A stretch of 64,000 nucleotides of DNA from JAJDXO01 sp965213765. Lineage in GTDB: Bacteria > Pseudomonadota > Alphaproteobacteria > Rhodospirillales > UBA2165. The notes beneath the pieces are model-generated. The model saw only the letters and a program-made list of their open reading frames with translations, ran no database searches and was not told where the DNA came from. Shown piece after piece: positions 17,725 through 26,448 of this stretch. The stretch lies in NCBI GenBank assembly GCA_965213765.1, contig OZ243926.1:2294001-2358000 (forward strand), written 5' to 3'. The stretch's first letter is position 1, and each line of letters begins with the position of its first letter. The position numbers and the translations under genes were made by a program.

Positions 17725-19379
17725 CCGGCGCCCCGCACTTTGTCGATCAGGCCCGTTGGATTCGGAATGGTGGACCCCCGCCAGGCCACGACCTGATCGG
17801 GCCGAATAAGCGCGTGGTCGGCTTCGTAGAGGTCACGTGCCCCGTCGATTTCGACATCGAGAGACCGCAATGGCAGCCCGGCCGTTTTCGCCGCCGCTTC
17901 AAGCCGTTGGCCCTGCTCCCTGTCACCTGAGAAATTCAGGTGAGTAAACTCAAAGCCGAACCGGTCATACAGGGAGGTGTTCTCGTCCAGCCAAAGATGC
18001 GGCGCCCGTCCGCCCGGGCAGGCCGTCGGCACATATTCATTGGCGCGGTCGGGCGGCGGCGATGAACCGTCGGGAGCGATGATGGGCGATCCGTCCAGTC
18101 GCGTGCCAAACGTAATTCCAGGGATATTGAACTCGGTTCGCCCATGCCGATCGAAGTATTGTCCCGCTTCGGCGCGCAGCCTGGCACCTTCATCCGAATC
18201 TTCTTCGAGCCGCGGGTCGGGTTTGAAATTACCCAATGAATCGGCGAAACCCCTCGCATACCCCGTGTTGCGGACCGCAGCCGGATGCCTCTCCCGATGA
18301 TATGATTCGAGGAGCCCGTCTCCACCCCAGCCATTGATCGCCGCCGCCAATTTCCAGCCCAAATTGACCGCGTCCTCGATCGCCGTGTTGTATCCGAGCC
18401 CCCCCGTCGGTGTGAACAGATGAGCGGCGTCTCCGGCGATAAACAAGCGCCCCTTCTGCAGCCGCTCGGCGACCAAGGCAAATCCGGCCCGCCACGAGGA
18501 CCTGGTGATGATGTCGAAGTCCACCTCCTTTCCCATACATTGGGCAAACATCCGGCGCCCCTGGATTTCCGAGATGTTGTCCCGATCCTCGCCCGGCTTG
18601 AGCTGAGTGTGAAAGACGAACTCCATATCTCCGTCGACAGCCACCAGGAAACATCGCCGCCGATGATCCACATTGACGTTCATCCATGCGGGCTTGCCGC
18701 ACATGTTTTCGTATATTTCCGGGCTCCGGAGATAGATGGCGTGCATGTCACCGCCGGCGAAGTCCCGCCCTAGACCCGCTTCTCCCTCGTACTCGACGCC
18801 GATATGGTTTCGCACGATGCTTCGGGCGCCATCGCAGCCGACGAGGTACCGGGCGGTGAACGCCACCTCGCGCCCTTGGTGAACGGCTGTTGCCGAGACA
18901 TGATCGCCGTGATCGGCGACCGACGTTACCGCGTGTTCATAACGCAGCTGGACCGATGACAGTTTTTCCGCCTGATCATGGAGAACGCGTTCGACGTACA
19001 TTTGCGATACTCTGTGCGGCAACTCCGCCGCGCTCCAGGACCCCGAGAGTTGTTTGACGAGCCTGGTCGCTTCCTGGGCGGACGGGAGTTGAAACCGCGC
19101 CAGTTCGTGGCGTGAGAACGTCGTGTAGTAGGCGATATCAGTGGGGTAGTCCCGAGGCAGACCCATTGCCCGCACCTGGTCGGCAAATCCCAAGCGGCGA
19201 TAATGCTCCATCGTCCGGGCCTGGGTGGCATTGGCCTGCGGGTTAATGGCCGTGGAGAGATCGTCGTCCAGCAGCACGGTGGAGACGCCGCGCCGGCCAA
19301 GCTCGTTGGCGAGCATCAACCCGGCTGGACCGCCGCCGACGATGATAATGTCCGATACCGCCCCGTTTGAGAAATTCAC
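17721..19379 (-). CDS. FAD-dependent aromatic monooxygenase (PheA/TfdB/MhpA-like)
   Basis: A 552-residue class A flavoprotein hydroxylase. The N-terminal FAD motif is IIVGGGPAGLMLANEL near residues 13-28, the NADPH/FAD DG motif is in LVGCDGARS near residue 180, and the GD motif is in GDAAHLFTPTGGLGYN near residue 310. The C-terminal thioredoxin-like domain (after PTACPGGRAPHLWL) is as in phenol hydroxylases. It would hydroxylate a phenolic ring with NAD(P)H and O2. It has a close paralogue at 40149-41783. It heads nothing further on its strand and converges with the TAXI permease gene. Confidence 0.9.
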   Translation of the reverse strand: MNFSNGAVSDIIIVGGGPAGLMLANELGRRGVSTVLLDDDLSTAINPQANATQARTMEHYRRLGFADQVRAMGLPRDYPTDIAYYTTFSRHELARFQLPSAQEATRLVKQLSGSWSAAELPHRVSQMYVERVLHDQAEKLSSVQLRYEHAVTSVADHGDHVSATAVHQGREVAFTARYLVGCDGARSIVRNHIGVEYEGEAGLGRDFAGGDMHAIYLRSPEIYENMCGKPAWMNVNVDHRRRCFLVAVDGDMEFVFHTQLKPGEDRDNISEIQGRRMFAQCMGKEVDFDIITRSSWRAGFALVAERLQKGRLFIAGDAAHLFTPTGGLGYNTAIEDAVNLGWKLAAAINGWGGDGLLESYHRERHPAAVRNTGYARGFADSLGNFKPDPRLEEDSDEGARLRAEAGQYFDRHGRTEFNIPGITFGTRLDGSPIIAPDGSSPPPDRANEYVPTACPGGRAPHLWLDENTSLYDRFGFEFTHLNFSGDREQGQRLEAAAKTAGLPLRSLDVEIDGARDLYEADHALIRPDQVVAWRGSTIPNPTGLIDKVRGAG

Positions 19380-19479
19380 TCCCGCCGTTCCTTCCCGCCT
19401 GATGCGGTGATGTCCAAGCCCCGTGACGCGATGCTGGCCGCGATCGCCGTCCGGACCCGCATAAATTTATCGGGCCGCA

Positions 19480-20229
19480 TCACCGTGACACCGGGTCCGA
19501 CCGATCGGGGTTCTTGAATGCCGACATCTCCTTGAAGCTTTCGAGCGCCCGTACCCGGTCCCACCAAGACGCGATATTCGGCCTGAACCTGCGGCCGATC
19601 AGTTCAGGCCGGCCGAGAACTTCGATACGATTGATGTAGGACATCAACGATATGTCTGCGAGGCTATACGTATCGCCCAGCAGCCAGGGGCCGGGATGAA
19701 GTCCGGCTTCCATCCGGTCGAGCACCTGTTCGATCTTGGCGAAAGCAGCGTCCTCCCGTGCTTTGGGCATTCCCGAATCGAGTCGCTTCGCCGTGGTCTC
19801 CGCGAGGTCTGACTTACCCAATTTCGCCAATTTGGAACGCACATCATCAATCGAATATTTCGCCAGCACGCGCGGCCGGTGTCTGATGTTGAAGGACGCG
19901 ACTGCGATGGCGTCGTGCAGGTCTTCTTCCGAAATCAGCATCCATTTGCGCATGCGCGAGACGCTTTGGGGGCTGTCGGGCCGCAGTTGGACTTCCGGAT
20001 ACAAATCTTCCAAGTACTCGCAGATGATGTTGGACTCGGTCACGATGTGGCCATCGTGATCCAAAGTCGGCACAACCGCCTTGCCGTTAAGCTCGAGATA
20101 CCAGGCTTGGTGTTGTTCAAATTCGAAAAGGTCGAGATGGACGCTTTCCCAATCCAGCCTTTTCTCGGCTAATACGATGCGGACTTTCTGGGCGCAGACG
20201 GAACTCCAATAGTGATACAGCTTGAGCAA
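19480..20229 (-). CDS. Glutathione S-transferase family protein
   Basis: A 249-residue GST with an N-terminal thioredoxin-like domain (residues 1-80; YHYWSSVCAQKVR, then VVPTLDHDG and the glutathione-binding TESNIICEYLE) and an all-helical C-terminal domain. It starts at a TTG with an excellent AGGAGGAAGG site. The Ser-Ser-Val-Cys motif near residue 10 is compatible with a serine- or cysteine-type GST. In this setting it may act as a glutathione-dependent isomerase or lyase in ring degradation; that is inference. Confidence 0.88.
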   Translation of the reverse strand: MLKLYHYWSSVCAQKVRIVLAEKRLDWESVHLDLFEFEQHQAWYLELNGKAVVPTLDHDGHIVTESNIICEYLEDLYPEVQLRPDSPQSVSRMRKWMLISEEDLHDAIAVASFNIRHRPRVLAKYSIDDVRSKLAKLGKSDLAETTAKRLDSGMPKAREDAAFAKIEQVLDRMEAGLHPGPWLLGDTYSLADISLMSYINRIEVLGRPELIGRRFRPNIASWWDRVRALESFKEMSAFKNPDRSDPVSR

Positions 20230-20285
20230 CGGCCTTCCTCCTGGTTCCCCGCGCCGCGATAGATCCTAACCGGATGCGCGACCGG

Positions 20286-21461
20286 TCATTCCGCGGCTTC
20301 GCTCGGCGACTGGCGCAGCCGGCCCCGGAAGTGGGGCATAACCTCGGTGGCAAATAGCTCCATATTTTTTTTGGTCAGCTCGTGGGGCAGGGTTCCGAAC
20401 TGCAGGATGGTACAGAACTGTCCGAGACCGATGCGGTCCTGGAATTCCTCCAGGCGGGTCCGCACCGTATCGGCGCTGCCGCAAATGAACATGCCGAGAT
20501 CGTTCATTCGCTCCATGGTCTTGCCGCCGCCCAGCATTTCCCGCTTGGCCAGCGCGATGGCTTTCAGCGAACTGAGGGAGGTATAGCCCGGCGGCAATAG
20601 GAGTTCGTTGGGAATCCGCAGAAACTTGTTGAAGAACGCCTCGATGTGCGGCCTGGCTTCCCTGGCGGCGATCTCGTCGGTCTCGCCGACATATATGGGG
20701 ACGGCGAGGCCAAGCTGCCGGTCCTCCGCCTCGTAGCCGTAGTCTTCCTCGCATACCCGGCGGTACATGCCCATGAACTGCTCCACCGCCGAGAACGGCG
20801 AATAGACGTTCAGATAGGTGTACTTGCGGTCGGGATGAGCCGCCCAGCGGATGGTTTCTTCCGAGCCTTGCGAGGGGATCCACACCTCGGGATGAGGCTT
20901 GGAATAGGGCCGAGGCCACAAATTGACGTATTGCAGATGGTAGTGCCTGCCCTCGAAAGCGAAGGGCCCGATCTCGGTCCAGGCGCGAACCACCAGATCG
21001 TGAGCCTCATGAAAACGCTCCAGGGAGAACGCCGGGTTAATTCCCATCGCGTGGTACTCGACGCCGAGGCCCCGGACGAAGCCCGCCACAAACCGCCCCT
21101 TGGTGATATTGTCGAGCATCGAAAACTCTTCGGCGATCATCAGCGGGTTGTTGACCAGCGGCAGCGCCCGGCCGAGGACGCAGACCTTGGCCTGCTTGGT
21201 ATTTCGGGCCAGCGCGCCGGCGATAACGCCCGGCGTCGGCATCAGGCCGTAGGCGGTCTGGTGATGTTCATTGACGCAGACCCCGTCGAAGCCCAGCTCG
21301 TCGGCGTATTCCAACTCGTCCATATACCGGGTGTAGAGCTTGTGGCCCTCCTCGGGGTCGTAGTAGCTGTTGGGCAGCAGCAGGTTCGCCGACGCGTATT
21401 TCTTGTCGCACTCCAAATCCAGCGCGCCGTAGGGCATGAGGTTGAAGAAGAAGAATTCCAT
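20286..21461 (-). CDS. LLM-class flavin-dependent monooxygenase
   Basis: A 391-residue protein of the bacterial luciferase-like superfamily. Characteristic parts are ADELGFDGVCVNEHH near residues 54-68, the NPLMIAEEFSMLDNITKGRFVAGFVRG block around residue 105, and the PEVWIPSQGSEETIRWAA block near residue 200. Such enzymes use reduced FMN and O2 to oxygenate or cleave diverse substrates and need a separate flavin reductase, which is not seen here. Its start overlaps the stop of the upstream hydrolase gene (TGATG), so the pair is translationally coupled. Confidence 0.9.
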   Translation of the reverse strand: MEFFFFNLMPYGALDLECDKKYASANLLLPNSYYDPEEGHKLYTRYMDELEYADELGFDGVCVNEHHQTAYGLMPTPGVIAGALARNTKQAKVCVLGRALPLVNNPLMIAEEFSMLDNITKGRFVAGFVRGLGVEYHAMGINPAFSLERFHEAHDLVVRAWTEIGPFAFEGRHYHLQYVNLWPRPYSKPHPEVWIPSQGSEETIRWAAHPDRKYTYLNVYSPFSAVEQFMGMYRRVCEEDYGYEAEDRQLGLAVPIYVGETDEIAAREARPHIEAFFNKFLRIPNELLLPPGYTSLSSLKAIALAKREMLGGGKTMERMNDLGMFICGSADTVRTRLEEFQDRIGLGQFCTILQFGTLPHELTKKNMELFATEVMPHFRGRLRQSPSEAAE

Positions 21462-22243
21462 CAGGCTACCCCCTCGGTAAACGTAAACAGGCGCGAGAGA
21501 AAGGCGTCCCTTGCTTCGGCCATCGGCACGTGGCCGCAGTTTTCGTAGATCTCGAGCTCCGAACCCGGAATCAGGTCGTGATAGGCATGAGCGTAGGGCT
21601 CGGGGAATATGCCGTCGCTATCGCCCCAAATGATCAGTGTCGGCAGCTTGAGGCGATGCAGCCACTTCCTGAGGTCGGGGTTATGGAGCCGCGGCGACCA
21701 GCACAGCCGGGCCGCCATCTGCCTGTTCTTCAGCATCACCCCGATCTCTTCCTCGGACGGTTCGTAGGCGAGCATTTCGTCGATAACGGGTTGCCGGGCG
21801 AACACCTGACGAATGGTTTCCTGCGGCGACCAGGAGAACAAATCACCCATCGGAGTGCCGTTCACCCAGATTCCGGCCGATGAAACGAGGGTCAGCGACT
21901 TGATGCGATGGCGATCCCGGACGGCGATCTCGGCGGCGATCCAGCCGCCCATGGAATGGCCCGCCAGGTGGAGGCTTTCCAGGCCGAGGGCCTCGATCAC
22001 GTCGAGGTAGAAGTAGGCCATGTCGGAGATGTTATCCATCCAGCCAGGCGCGTCCGTGTCCCCGAATCCCGGGTGATCCGGCAGGATGACGCCGTACCTG
22101 GCCGACAGCGTTTCAGCCGTGGGAAGCCAGGACGCATTGCCGTTGGCGCCGTGCAGGAGCAACAAGGTTTCGCCCTCGCCGGCGCGGCGGACGGTTAGCT
22201 CGACGCCTGAAACATTCAGGGTCTCTGTTCTGATACCGGTCAT
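21461..22243 (-). CDS. Alpha/beta hydrolase
   Basis: A 260-residue alpha/beta-hydrolase with a complete triad: nucleophile Ser97 in GHSMGG, Asp in IIWGDSDGIFP near residue 207 and His in NCGHVPMAEA near residue 240. The HGANG loop near residue 31 supplies the oxyanion hole. It resembles C-C bond hydrolases and carboxylesterases of ring-cleavage pathways. It is the first gene of the pair with the luciferase-like monooxygenase. Confidence 0.9.
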   Translation of the reverse strand: MTGIRTETLNVSGVELTVRRAGEGETLLLLHGANGNASWLPTAETLSARYGVILPDHPGFGDTDAPGWMDNISDMAYFYLDVIEALGLESLHLAGHSMGGWIAAEIAVRDRHRIKSLTLVSSAGIWVNGTPMGDLFSWSPQETIRQVFARQPVIDEMLAYEPSEEEIGVMLKNRQMAARLCWSPRLHNPDLRKWLHRLKLPTLIIWGDSDGIFPEPYAHAYHDLIPGSELEIYENCGHVPMAEARDAFLSRLFTFTEGVA

Positions 22244-22633
22244 GGTTATCCCTGTCTTTCAGGGCCCGAGACGGCCCGTTTGCCTTTAGATTAACCGGGA
22301 CATCAGGAAACGCCAGACCCGGTTCCCGCCCGCCGGGCGCGAGCCCTGCACCGGGCGCATAGCTGTAAGATGTTGAAACAATGGTATTTATACCCAATTT
22401 CCAATTTTCCCCGTTTCGGAGACATGGACATTCATGGACATTTGATGACACCCGTTTGGGAGGTACCCCCCGAATAGTTCGTACAAAGCTGCATAGCTCC
22501 CCCTCCAAACCAAAACGCCGCCCCGGGGACGGGACGGCAGTCGCCTATTCATTTAGCCCGAACGCCTGTGGCGGCAAGGGGGGAGGTGGGGGCGACCCGG
22601 GAGAACGGTCGGGACGGCGGTCCGGCCGGCACC
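22244..22633. other. Intergenic stretch, no gene recognised
   Basis: Upstream of the hydrolase gene and before the transposase remnant I find no convincing gene. AT-richer bases near 22380-22450 contain short direct repeats of ATGGACATT/TGGACAT and a run of possible stop codons. This is the likely promoter region of the hydrolase/monooxygenase pair and may include decayed mobile-element DNA. Confidence 0.4.
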
Positions 22634-22792
22634 AGCGAGGCGGCGTATCACAAACGGCGAAAGCTTTATGGCGGGATGGGGGAAATCCCGGCTTCGCGAC
22701 CTTGAAGGCGATGGAGAAGGAGAACGCCCGGCCGAAGCGGATTGCGGTTGAGCTCGAGTTGGACAAGCCGGCCCAAAAGGATGGCGTCAATC
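22634..22792 (+). pseudogene. IS3-family transposase OrfA remnant
   Basis: One frame reads AAYHKRRKLYGGMGE and, after a frameshift, another reads ATLKAMEKENARPKRIAVELELDK. Together they match the helix-turn-helix end and the leucine-zipper stretch (LKALEKENARLKRIVAELELDK-like) of IS3-type OrfA. The N-terminus, the frame and the whole OrfB integrase are missing, so this is dead. It marks an old insertion at the boundary between the degradation cluster and the tcu/tct module. Confidence 0.7.
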
Positions 22793-23914
22793 CCGAGGCA
22801 TTTCCTTGGCGTATCTGACCAGGGCCATGAACCGGTAAAGGCCGTGAACGAACTTGCCGTAGGGCATGGTGAAGAACAGGGCGAAAACGACACCCAGGTG
22901 CAGGGCCAGCAAAATACCCATGGCCGGCGTTTCGCGAAGCACCAACAGCAGGAGGCCGGTTACGCTGGTCAGCAGGAGCATGACCAGAAAGGCGGCATCC
23001 ATTCCAAGATTATCTTGTTCGGCCATTGCCGGATCGCGCTTCGATTTCTCGGCCAGCAGGCCGATGGGCCCGACAATCAACCCGATCCCGCCGAGCGTCC
23101 CCAGAACCACGGGGAGGTCGTACCAGGGGTACGGCGCCTCCAAACCCAGGAGGTAGTGATAAAGGGTCGCGACCGACGTTGCCGCAAAACACAGCAGGAA
23201 ACCGTAGAAGGTGAAGTGATGGTAGAGCCGCCGCTTGTCGGTCGGCCGTTCATCCTCGCCGTAACAGCCAACCCCGCCGCCGTCGAGATAGCGGAGCGAC
23301 CCGGCATCCTTCATCGCCTGCCGCCACGGGACGGGCTCGGCGAAGGACCCGATGGGATTGCCGATGTCCTGCCAGAAGTTCCTGAGCGACAGGATGGCCG
23401 CCAGGATCGCGTACAGAAAGACGGCGCCGAAGATGAGCGTCATGGCGTTGTGGGGCATCAGCTTGTAGAACGCGCCGGGGCCCGTATGGACGGCCCAGAG
23501 AACGCTCGGATCGTGCCGGCCGACGAATCCCAGAATGAAGACGGTAACGGAGACCGCCGCAATGAGGCTGACCATCAGGCCATTGCGTTTGAACAGAGGC
23601 GCGAGGGCGCCGGGCCAGGCGTAAGCCGCGTAGGAATTCGCCCGGACCGTCGCCATGACCCTGGGAACGTTGACCTCGAACTCGTGGGGCGGAGAGAATT
23701 GGCAGTCCACGTAACATCCCCCGCATGCATGGCAGAGATTGGCCAGATAGTTGAGATCGCCCTTGGGAAAGGTCCGCCGCAGTTCCATGGCCGGAAAGAC
23801 GGCGCACAGGCCTTCGCAGTACCGGCACGAATTGCAGACGGTCATCAGCCGCGCGGCCTCGTCGAGCGGGTCGGACAGGACGGGTGAGTCGGGGTTGGGG
23901 ACGGCCACATTCAT
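22787..23914 (-). CDS. tcuB: Tricarballylate utilisation protein TcuB (FeS/heme membrane oxidoreductase)
   Basis: A 375-residue protein starting at ATG 23914; the open frame extends far upstream but only as antisense to tcuA. Residues 27-37 (C27, C30, C33, C37) and 61-71 (C61, C64, C67, C71) form two CxxCxxCxxxC clusters for [4Fe-4S] centres. Several membrane helices from residue 90 onward carry histidines suitable for heme. In Salmonella TcuB reoxidises the reduced flavin of TcuA by passing electrons to the quinone pool. The start overlaps the tcuA stop by four bases. Confidence 0.93.
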   Translation of the reverse strand: MNVAVPNPDSPVLSDPLDEAARLMTVCNSCRYCEGLCAVFPAMELRRTFPKGDLNYLANLCHACGGCYVDCQFSPPHEFEVNVPRVMATVRANSYAAYAWPGALAPLFKRNGLMVSLIAAVSVTVFILGFVGRHDPSVLWAVHTGPGAFYKLMPHNAMTLIFGAVFLYAILAAILSLRNFWQDIGNPIGSFAEPVPWRQAMKDAGSLRYLDGGGVGCYGEDERPTDKRRLYHHFTFYGFLLCFAATSVATLYHYLLGLEAPYPWYDLPVVLGTLGGIGLIVGPIGLLAEKSKRDPAMAEQDNLGMDAAFLVMLLLTSVTGLLLLVLRETPAMGILLALHLGVVFALFFTMPYGKFVHGLYRFMALVRYAKEMPRD

Positions 23915-25332
23915 TCCGCGGCTCTCCTGATATCCGTGTTGCCGAGGGCCAGCCTTCCGGCCTCGCGCCCGGCAATGCGGCCGAATACGCTGCCGATTGT
24001 CATCCCCATGCCGCCGGCATAACCCTTGCCGAGGACGTTGCCCGCCATCATTTCGCCGGCCGCGAAAATGTTGGCCGACGGCGCGCCGCTCTCCATCAGG
24101 ATACGGGCCTCCCGGTTCACCTTGGTGCAAAGGTAGGTAAATGTAATGCCGGGCCGGACGGGGTAGGCGTAGAACGGGGCCGACTCGATTTTTTGTGCCC
24201 AGTGGGTCTTGTTTGGCGTGAGACCCTCGGTGCGGCAATCGTCCAGGATGGCCGCATCGAACGTGCCCGGCTGCACCGCCGCGTTGAACGCCGAGACCGT
24301 CCGGTCCAGGACATCCGGGTCCAGCCTCAACTCGTCCGCCAGTCCGCGAATGGTCGGCGCCGAGATCGGCGGGTAGAGGGACGGCATAAAGCGCTCCAAG
24401 GAGGGCGCATCGAAGATGATGTAAGCGATCTGCCCTGGCTGCTGCGCGACGAGCCGGCCCCAGACCGCGTACCGCTTCGGCCAGATGTCCTCGCCTTCGT
24501 CGTAGAAGCGCTCGGCTTCCCGGTTGACCACGATCCCGAACACGACGCAATCGAGCCGGGTGATGATGCCGCCGTCAAATTTCGGCGCGCGCGCATCGAT
24601 GGCGACCGCGTGGCATTGGGTGGGGTCTCCGATGGTCTTGACCCCGGCGTTCATCAGCATCTTGAGAACGGTGCCCTTGTTGTTGGCGGTGCCGCGGATC
24701 AGGAAATTGTCCGCGATCTCGCCCCAGCCTTCCTTGAGCCACTCGAAATTGGACTCGAACCCGCCGCAGGCCGCAACGAAGCTGCGGGCCGGCACCGTGT
24801 GGTCCTGCCCGTCCTTACGGTAGGTTGCCGAGGAAAACTTGCCGTCCTGAACGCCGACCGCGACAACTTCCGCCTCATAGCGGATTTCGACGCCCAGATC
24901 CTCGGCGGTTGCATAGAGGGCGTTCAACATGCCCCGGCCGCCGCCGAGGAAAAACGAGTTCGTCCGCCCGAGGCTCAGCGTACCCGCGAGCGAGGGCTGA
25001 AACCTGACCCCCTGCCCGGCGATCCAGGTCAGGATTTCCTTGGACTCGGAGATCATCAGCCGGGCCAGTTCTTCGTCCGTGTTTCCCTCGGTCACCCGGA
25101 TCAGGTCGTCGTAAAACTCGTCCTCGGTGTAGGGTCCGGTCAGCGTGTCGGTGGCCGTGTCGTGAGTGCACCGCATGTTGCGGGTGTGGCGCGTATTGCC
25201 GCCGCGATAGAACTTCGTCGCCGATTCGAGCACCAGCACGCGGGCGCCTTCATGGCGCGCGGCGATCGCCGCGCAGAGGCCGGCGTTGCCGCCACCGGCG
25301 ATCAGAACATCAAATTCTTGTTCCGTGCCCAT
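23911..25332 (-). CDS. tcuA: FAD-dependent tricarballylate dehydrogenase TcuA
   Basis: A 473-residue flavoprotein of the fumarate-reductase/succinate-dehydrogenase fold. The FAD-binding beta-alpha-beta unit is near residues 8-22 (LIAGGGNAGLCAAI), and the C-terminal FAD closure is near residues 430-460 (AAGEMMAGNVLGKGYAGGMG). TcuA oxidises tricarballylate to cis-aconitate in the known system. I start it at ATG 25332; residues upstream are antisense to the isomerase gene. It lies between the PrpF-type isomerase (13 bp) and tcuB (overlap), so the three are one operon. Confidence 0.92.
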   Translation of the reverse strand: MGTEQEFDVLIAGGGNAGLCAAIAARHEGARVLVLESATKFYRGGNTRHTRNMRCTHDTATDTLTGPYTEDEFYDDLIRVTEGNTDEELARLMISESKEILTWIAGQGVRFQPSLAGTLSLGRTNSFFLGGGRGMLNALYATAEDLGVEIRYEAEVVAVGVQDGKFSSATYRKDGQDHTVPARSFVAACGGFESNFEWLKEGWGEIADNFLIRGTANNKGTVLKMLMNAGVKTIGDPTQCHAVAIDARAPKFDGGIITRLDCVVFGIVVNREAERFYDEGEDIWPKRYAVWGRLVAQQPGQIAYIIFDAPSLERFMPSLYPPISAPTIRGLADELRLDPDVLDRTVSAFNAAVQPGTFDAAILDDCRTEGLTPNKTHWAQKIESAPFYAYPVRPGITFTYLCTKVNREARILMESGAPSANIFAAGEMMAGNVLGKGYAGGMGMTIGSVFGRIAGREAGRLALGNTDIRRAAE

Positions 25333-25345
25333 GGTGATTTCGGAG

Positions 25346-26437
25346 CTACCGGCCGTCCCATACCGCGGACGGCACGAAAACCTCCCCGGCGGCGAGCTTC
25401 CGCGACGTGCGGAGAATTCCGGCCGAGTTGAGCGAAAACCCATTGTCGTCCGAGTAATCGACGATAACATCCATCAGTCCAAGCGGATGTTCGAGAACGA
25501 CGGTAACCGGGCTGCCCGAAGGTTTGTCGAAGAGACCATCGGCGACCGTCCCCGGCGTGAGCGCGCAGGATGCGAGGCACTGCGAGCCGGTCACCGCCAT
25601 CGTCGGATGAGTCTTCCAGGGATCGAAATAACGGGCCGCGACCGTGCCCCCCTGTTCGGGCGGCGCGAGGAGGCCGAATTTCGGCGTCACCGACTTGCTG
25701 ACGTCTCCCATTCCCATTCTTGCACCGGCCTTGAGACGAAGTGCCTCCATGCGGTCGAAGAAGTCTTTGTCGGCATCCAGTTCTTCGCGGGTTTCATGAC
25801 CGGAAAGCCCGAAATCCCGGGCGCGGCCAATAACCAGGGGCATGGCGACATCCATGCAGGTTACCTCAATCCCATCAATCTCGTCGATCGTGTTTCCGGT
25901 CGGCAAGAAGGCGCCGGTGGATGAACCGGCCACGTCCATGAAGTTCAGCTCGATCGGCGCCGCACTTCCCGGAACGCCGGCGATTTGGGTGCCGCCCTCA
26001 TACGTGACCGCTCCATTCGGCGTACGGACGTTCGCAACGATACGGGCACCGGTATTGACCGCATGAATCTTGATCTGCGTCTCTCCCTCGGAAGCGGGGA
26101 TGAGACCCATTTCAAGAGCAGCCGGTCCGACGCCTGAAAGCATGTTTCCGCAGGTGGGTTTGAAGTCGACCAGTTCTTCTTCCACGGCCACCTGGCCGAA
26201 GAAGTAATCGATGTCCGCCCAGTCGCCGTCCGCCGCCTTGGAGAGCATCACCACCTTGGTGGTTACGGAGACGCCGCCCCCGATTCCGTCGATGTTGATG
26301 GGGTGCCCCGCGCCAACGGCTGAGATGAGAACTCTTGCCAGATCATCCAGATTCTCCGGCAAATCCAATCGCCTGAAGTAGGGGCCGCGGGAAGTGCCGC
26401 CTCTCATAAACAGGTACGGAATGGCTGTCTGGCTCAT
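25346..26437 (-). CDS. PrpF-family isomerase (aconitate/4-oxalomesaconate tautomerase-like)
   Basis: A 363-residue PrpF-family protein (diaminopimelate-epimerase fold). Visible features are YLFMRGGTSRGPYF at the start, SAVGAGHPINIDGIGGG near residue 45 and PTCGNMLSGVGPAALEMGL near residue 93, where the catalytic cysteine region lies. Relatives isomerise 2-methylaconitate, 4-oxalomesaconate or aconitate double bonds. Beside tcuAB, a trans- to cis-aconitate role is the best guess, but a gallate-pathway tautomerase cannot be excluded. ATG 26437 is 11 bp after the tctAB stop; an upstream TTG is less likely. Confidence 0.88.
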   Translation of the reverse strand: MSQTAIPYLFMRGGTSRGPYFRRLDLPENLDDLARVLISAVGAGHPINIDGIGGGVSVTTKVVMLSKAADGDWADIDYFFGQVAVEEELVDFKPTCGNMLSGVGPAALEMGLIPASEGETQIKIHAVNTGARIVANVRTPNGAVTYEGGTQIAGVPGSAAPIELNFMDVAGSSTGAFLPTGNTIDEIDGIEVTCMDVAMPLVIGRARDFGLSGHETREELDADKDFFDRMEALRLKAGARMGMGDVSKSVTPKFGLLAPPEQGGTVAARYFDPWKTHPTMAVTGSQCLASCALTPGTVADGLFDKPSGSPVTVVLEHPLGLMDVIVDYSDDNGFSLNSAGILRTSRKLAAGEVFVPSAVWDGR

Positions 26438-26448
26438 CGGTCCGCGCC

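Noticed and set aside
22381..22818. 145-residue plus-strand protein
   Set aside because: Only its last third resembles anything (IS3 OrfA), and that part needs a frameshift. The rest is low-complexity. Treated as a pseudogene.
23914..24550. N-terminal extension of tcuB by about 210 residues
   Set aside because: The extension is antisense-like Arg/Gly-rich sequence inside tcuA. The ATG overlapping the tcuA stop gives a normal TcuB.
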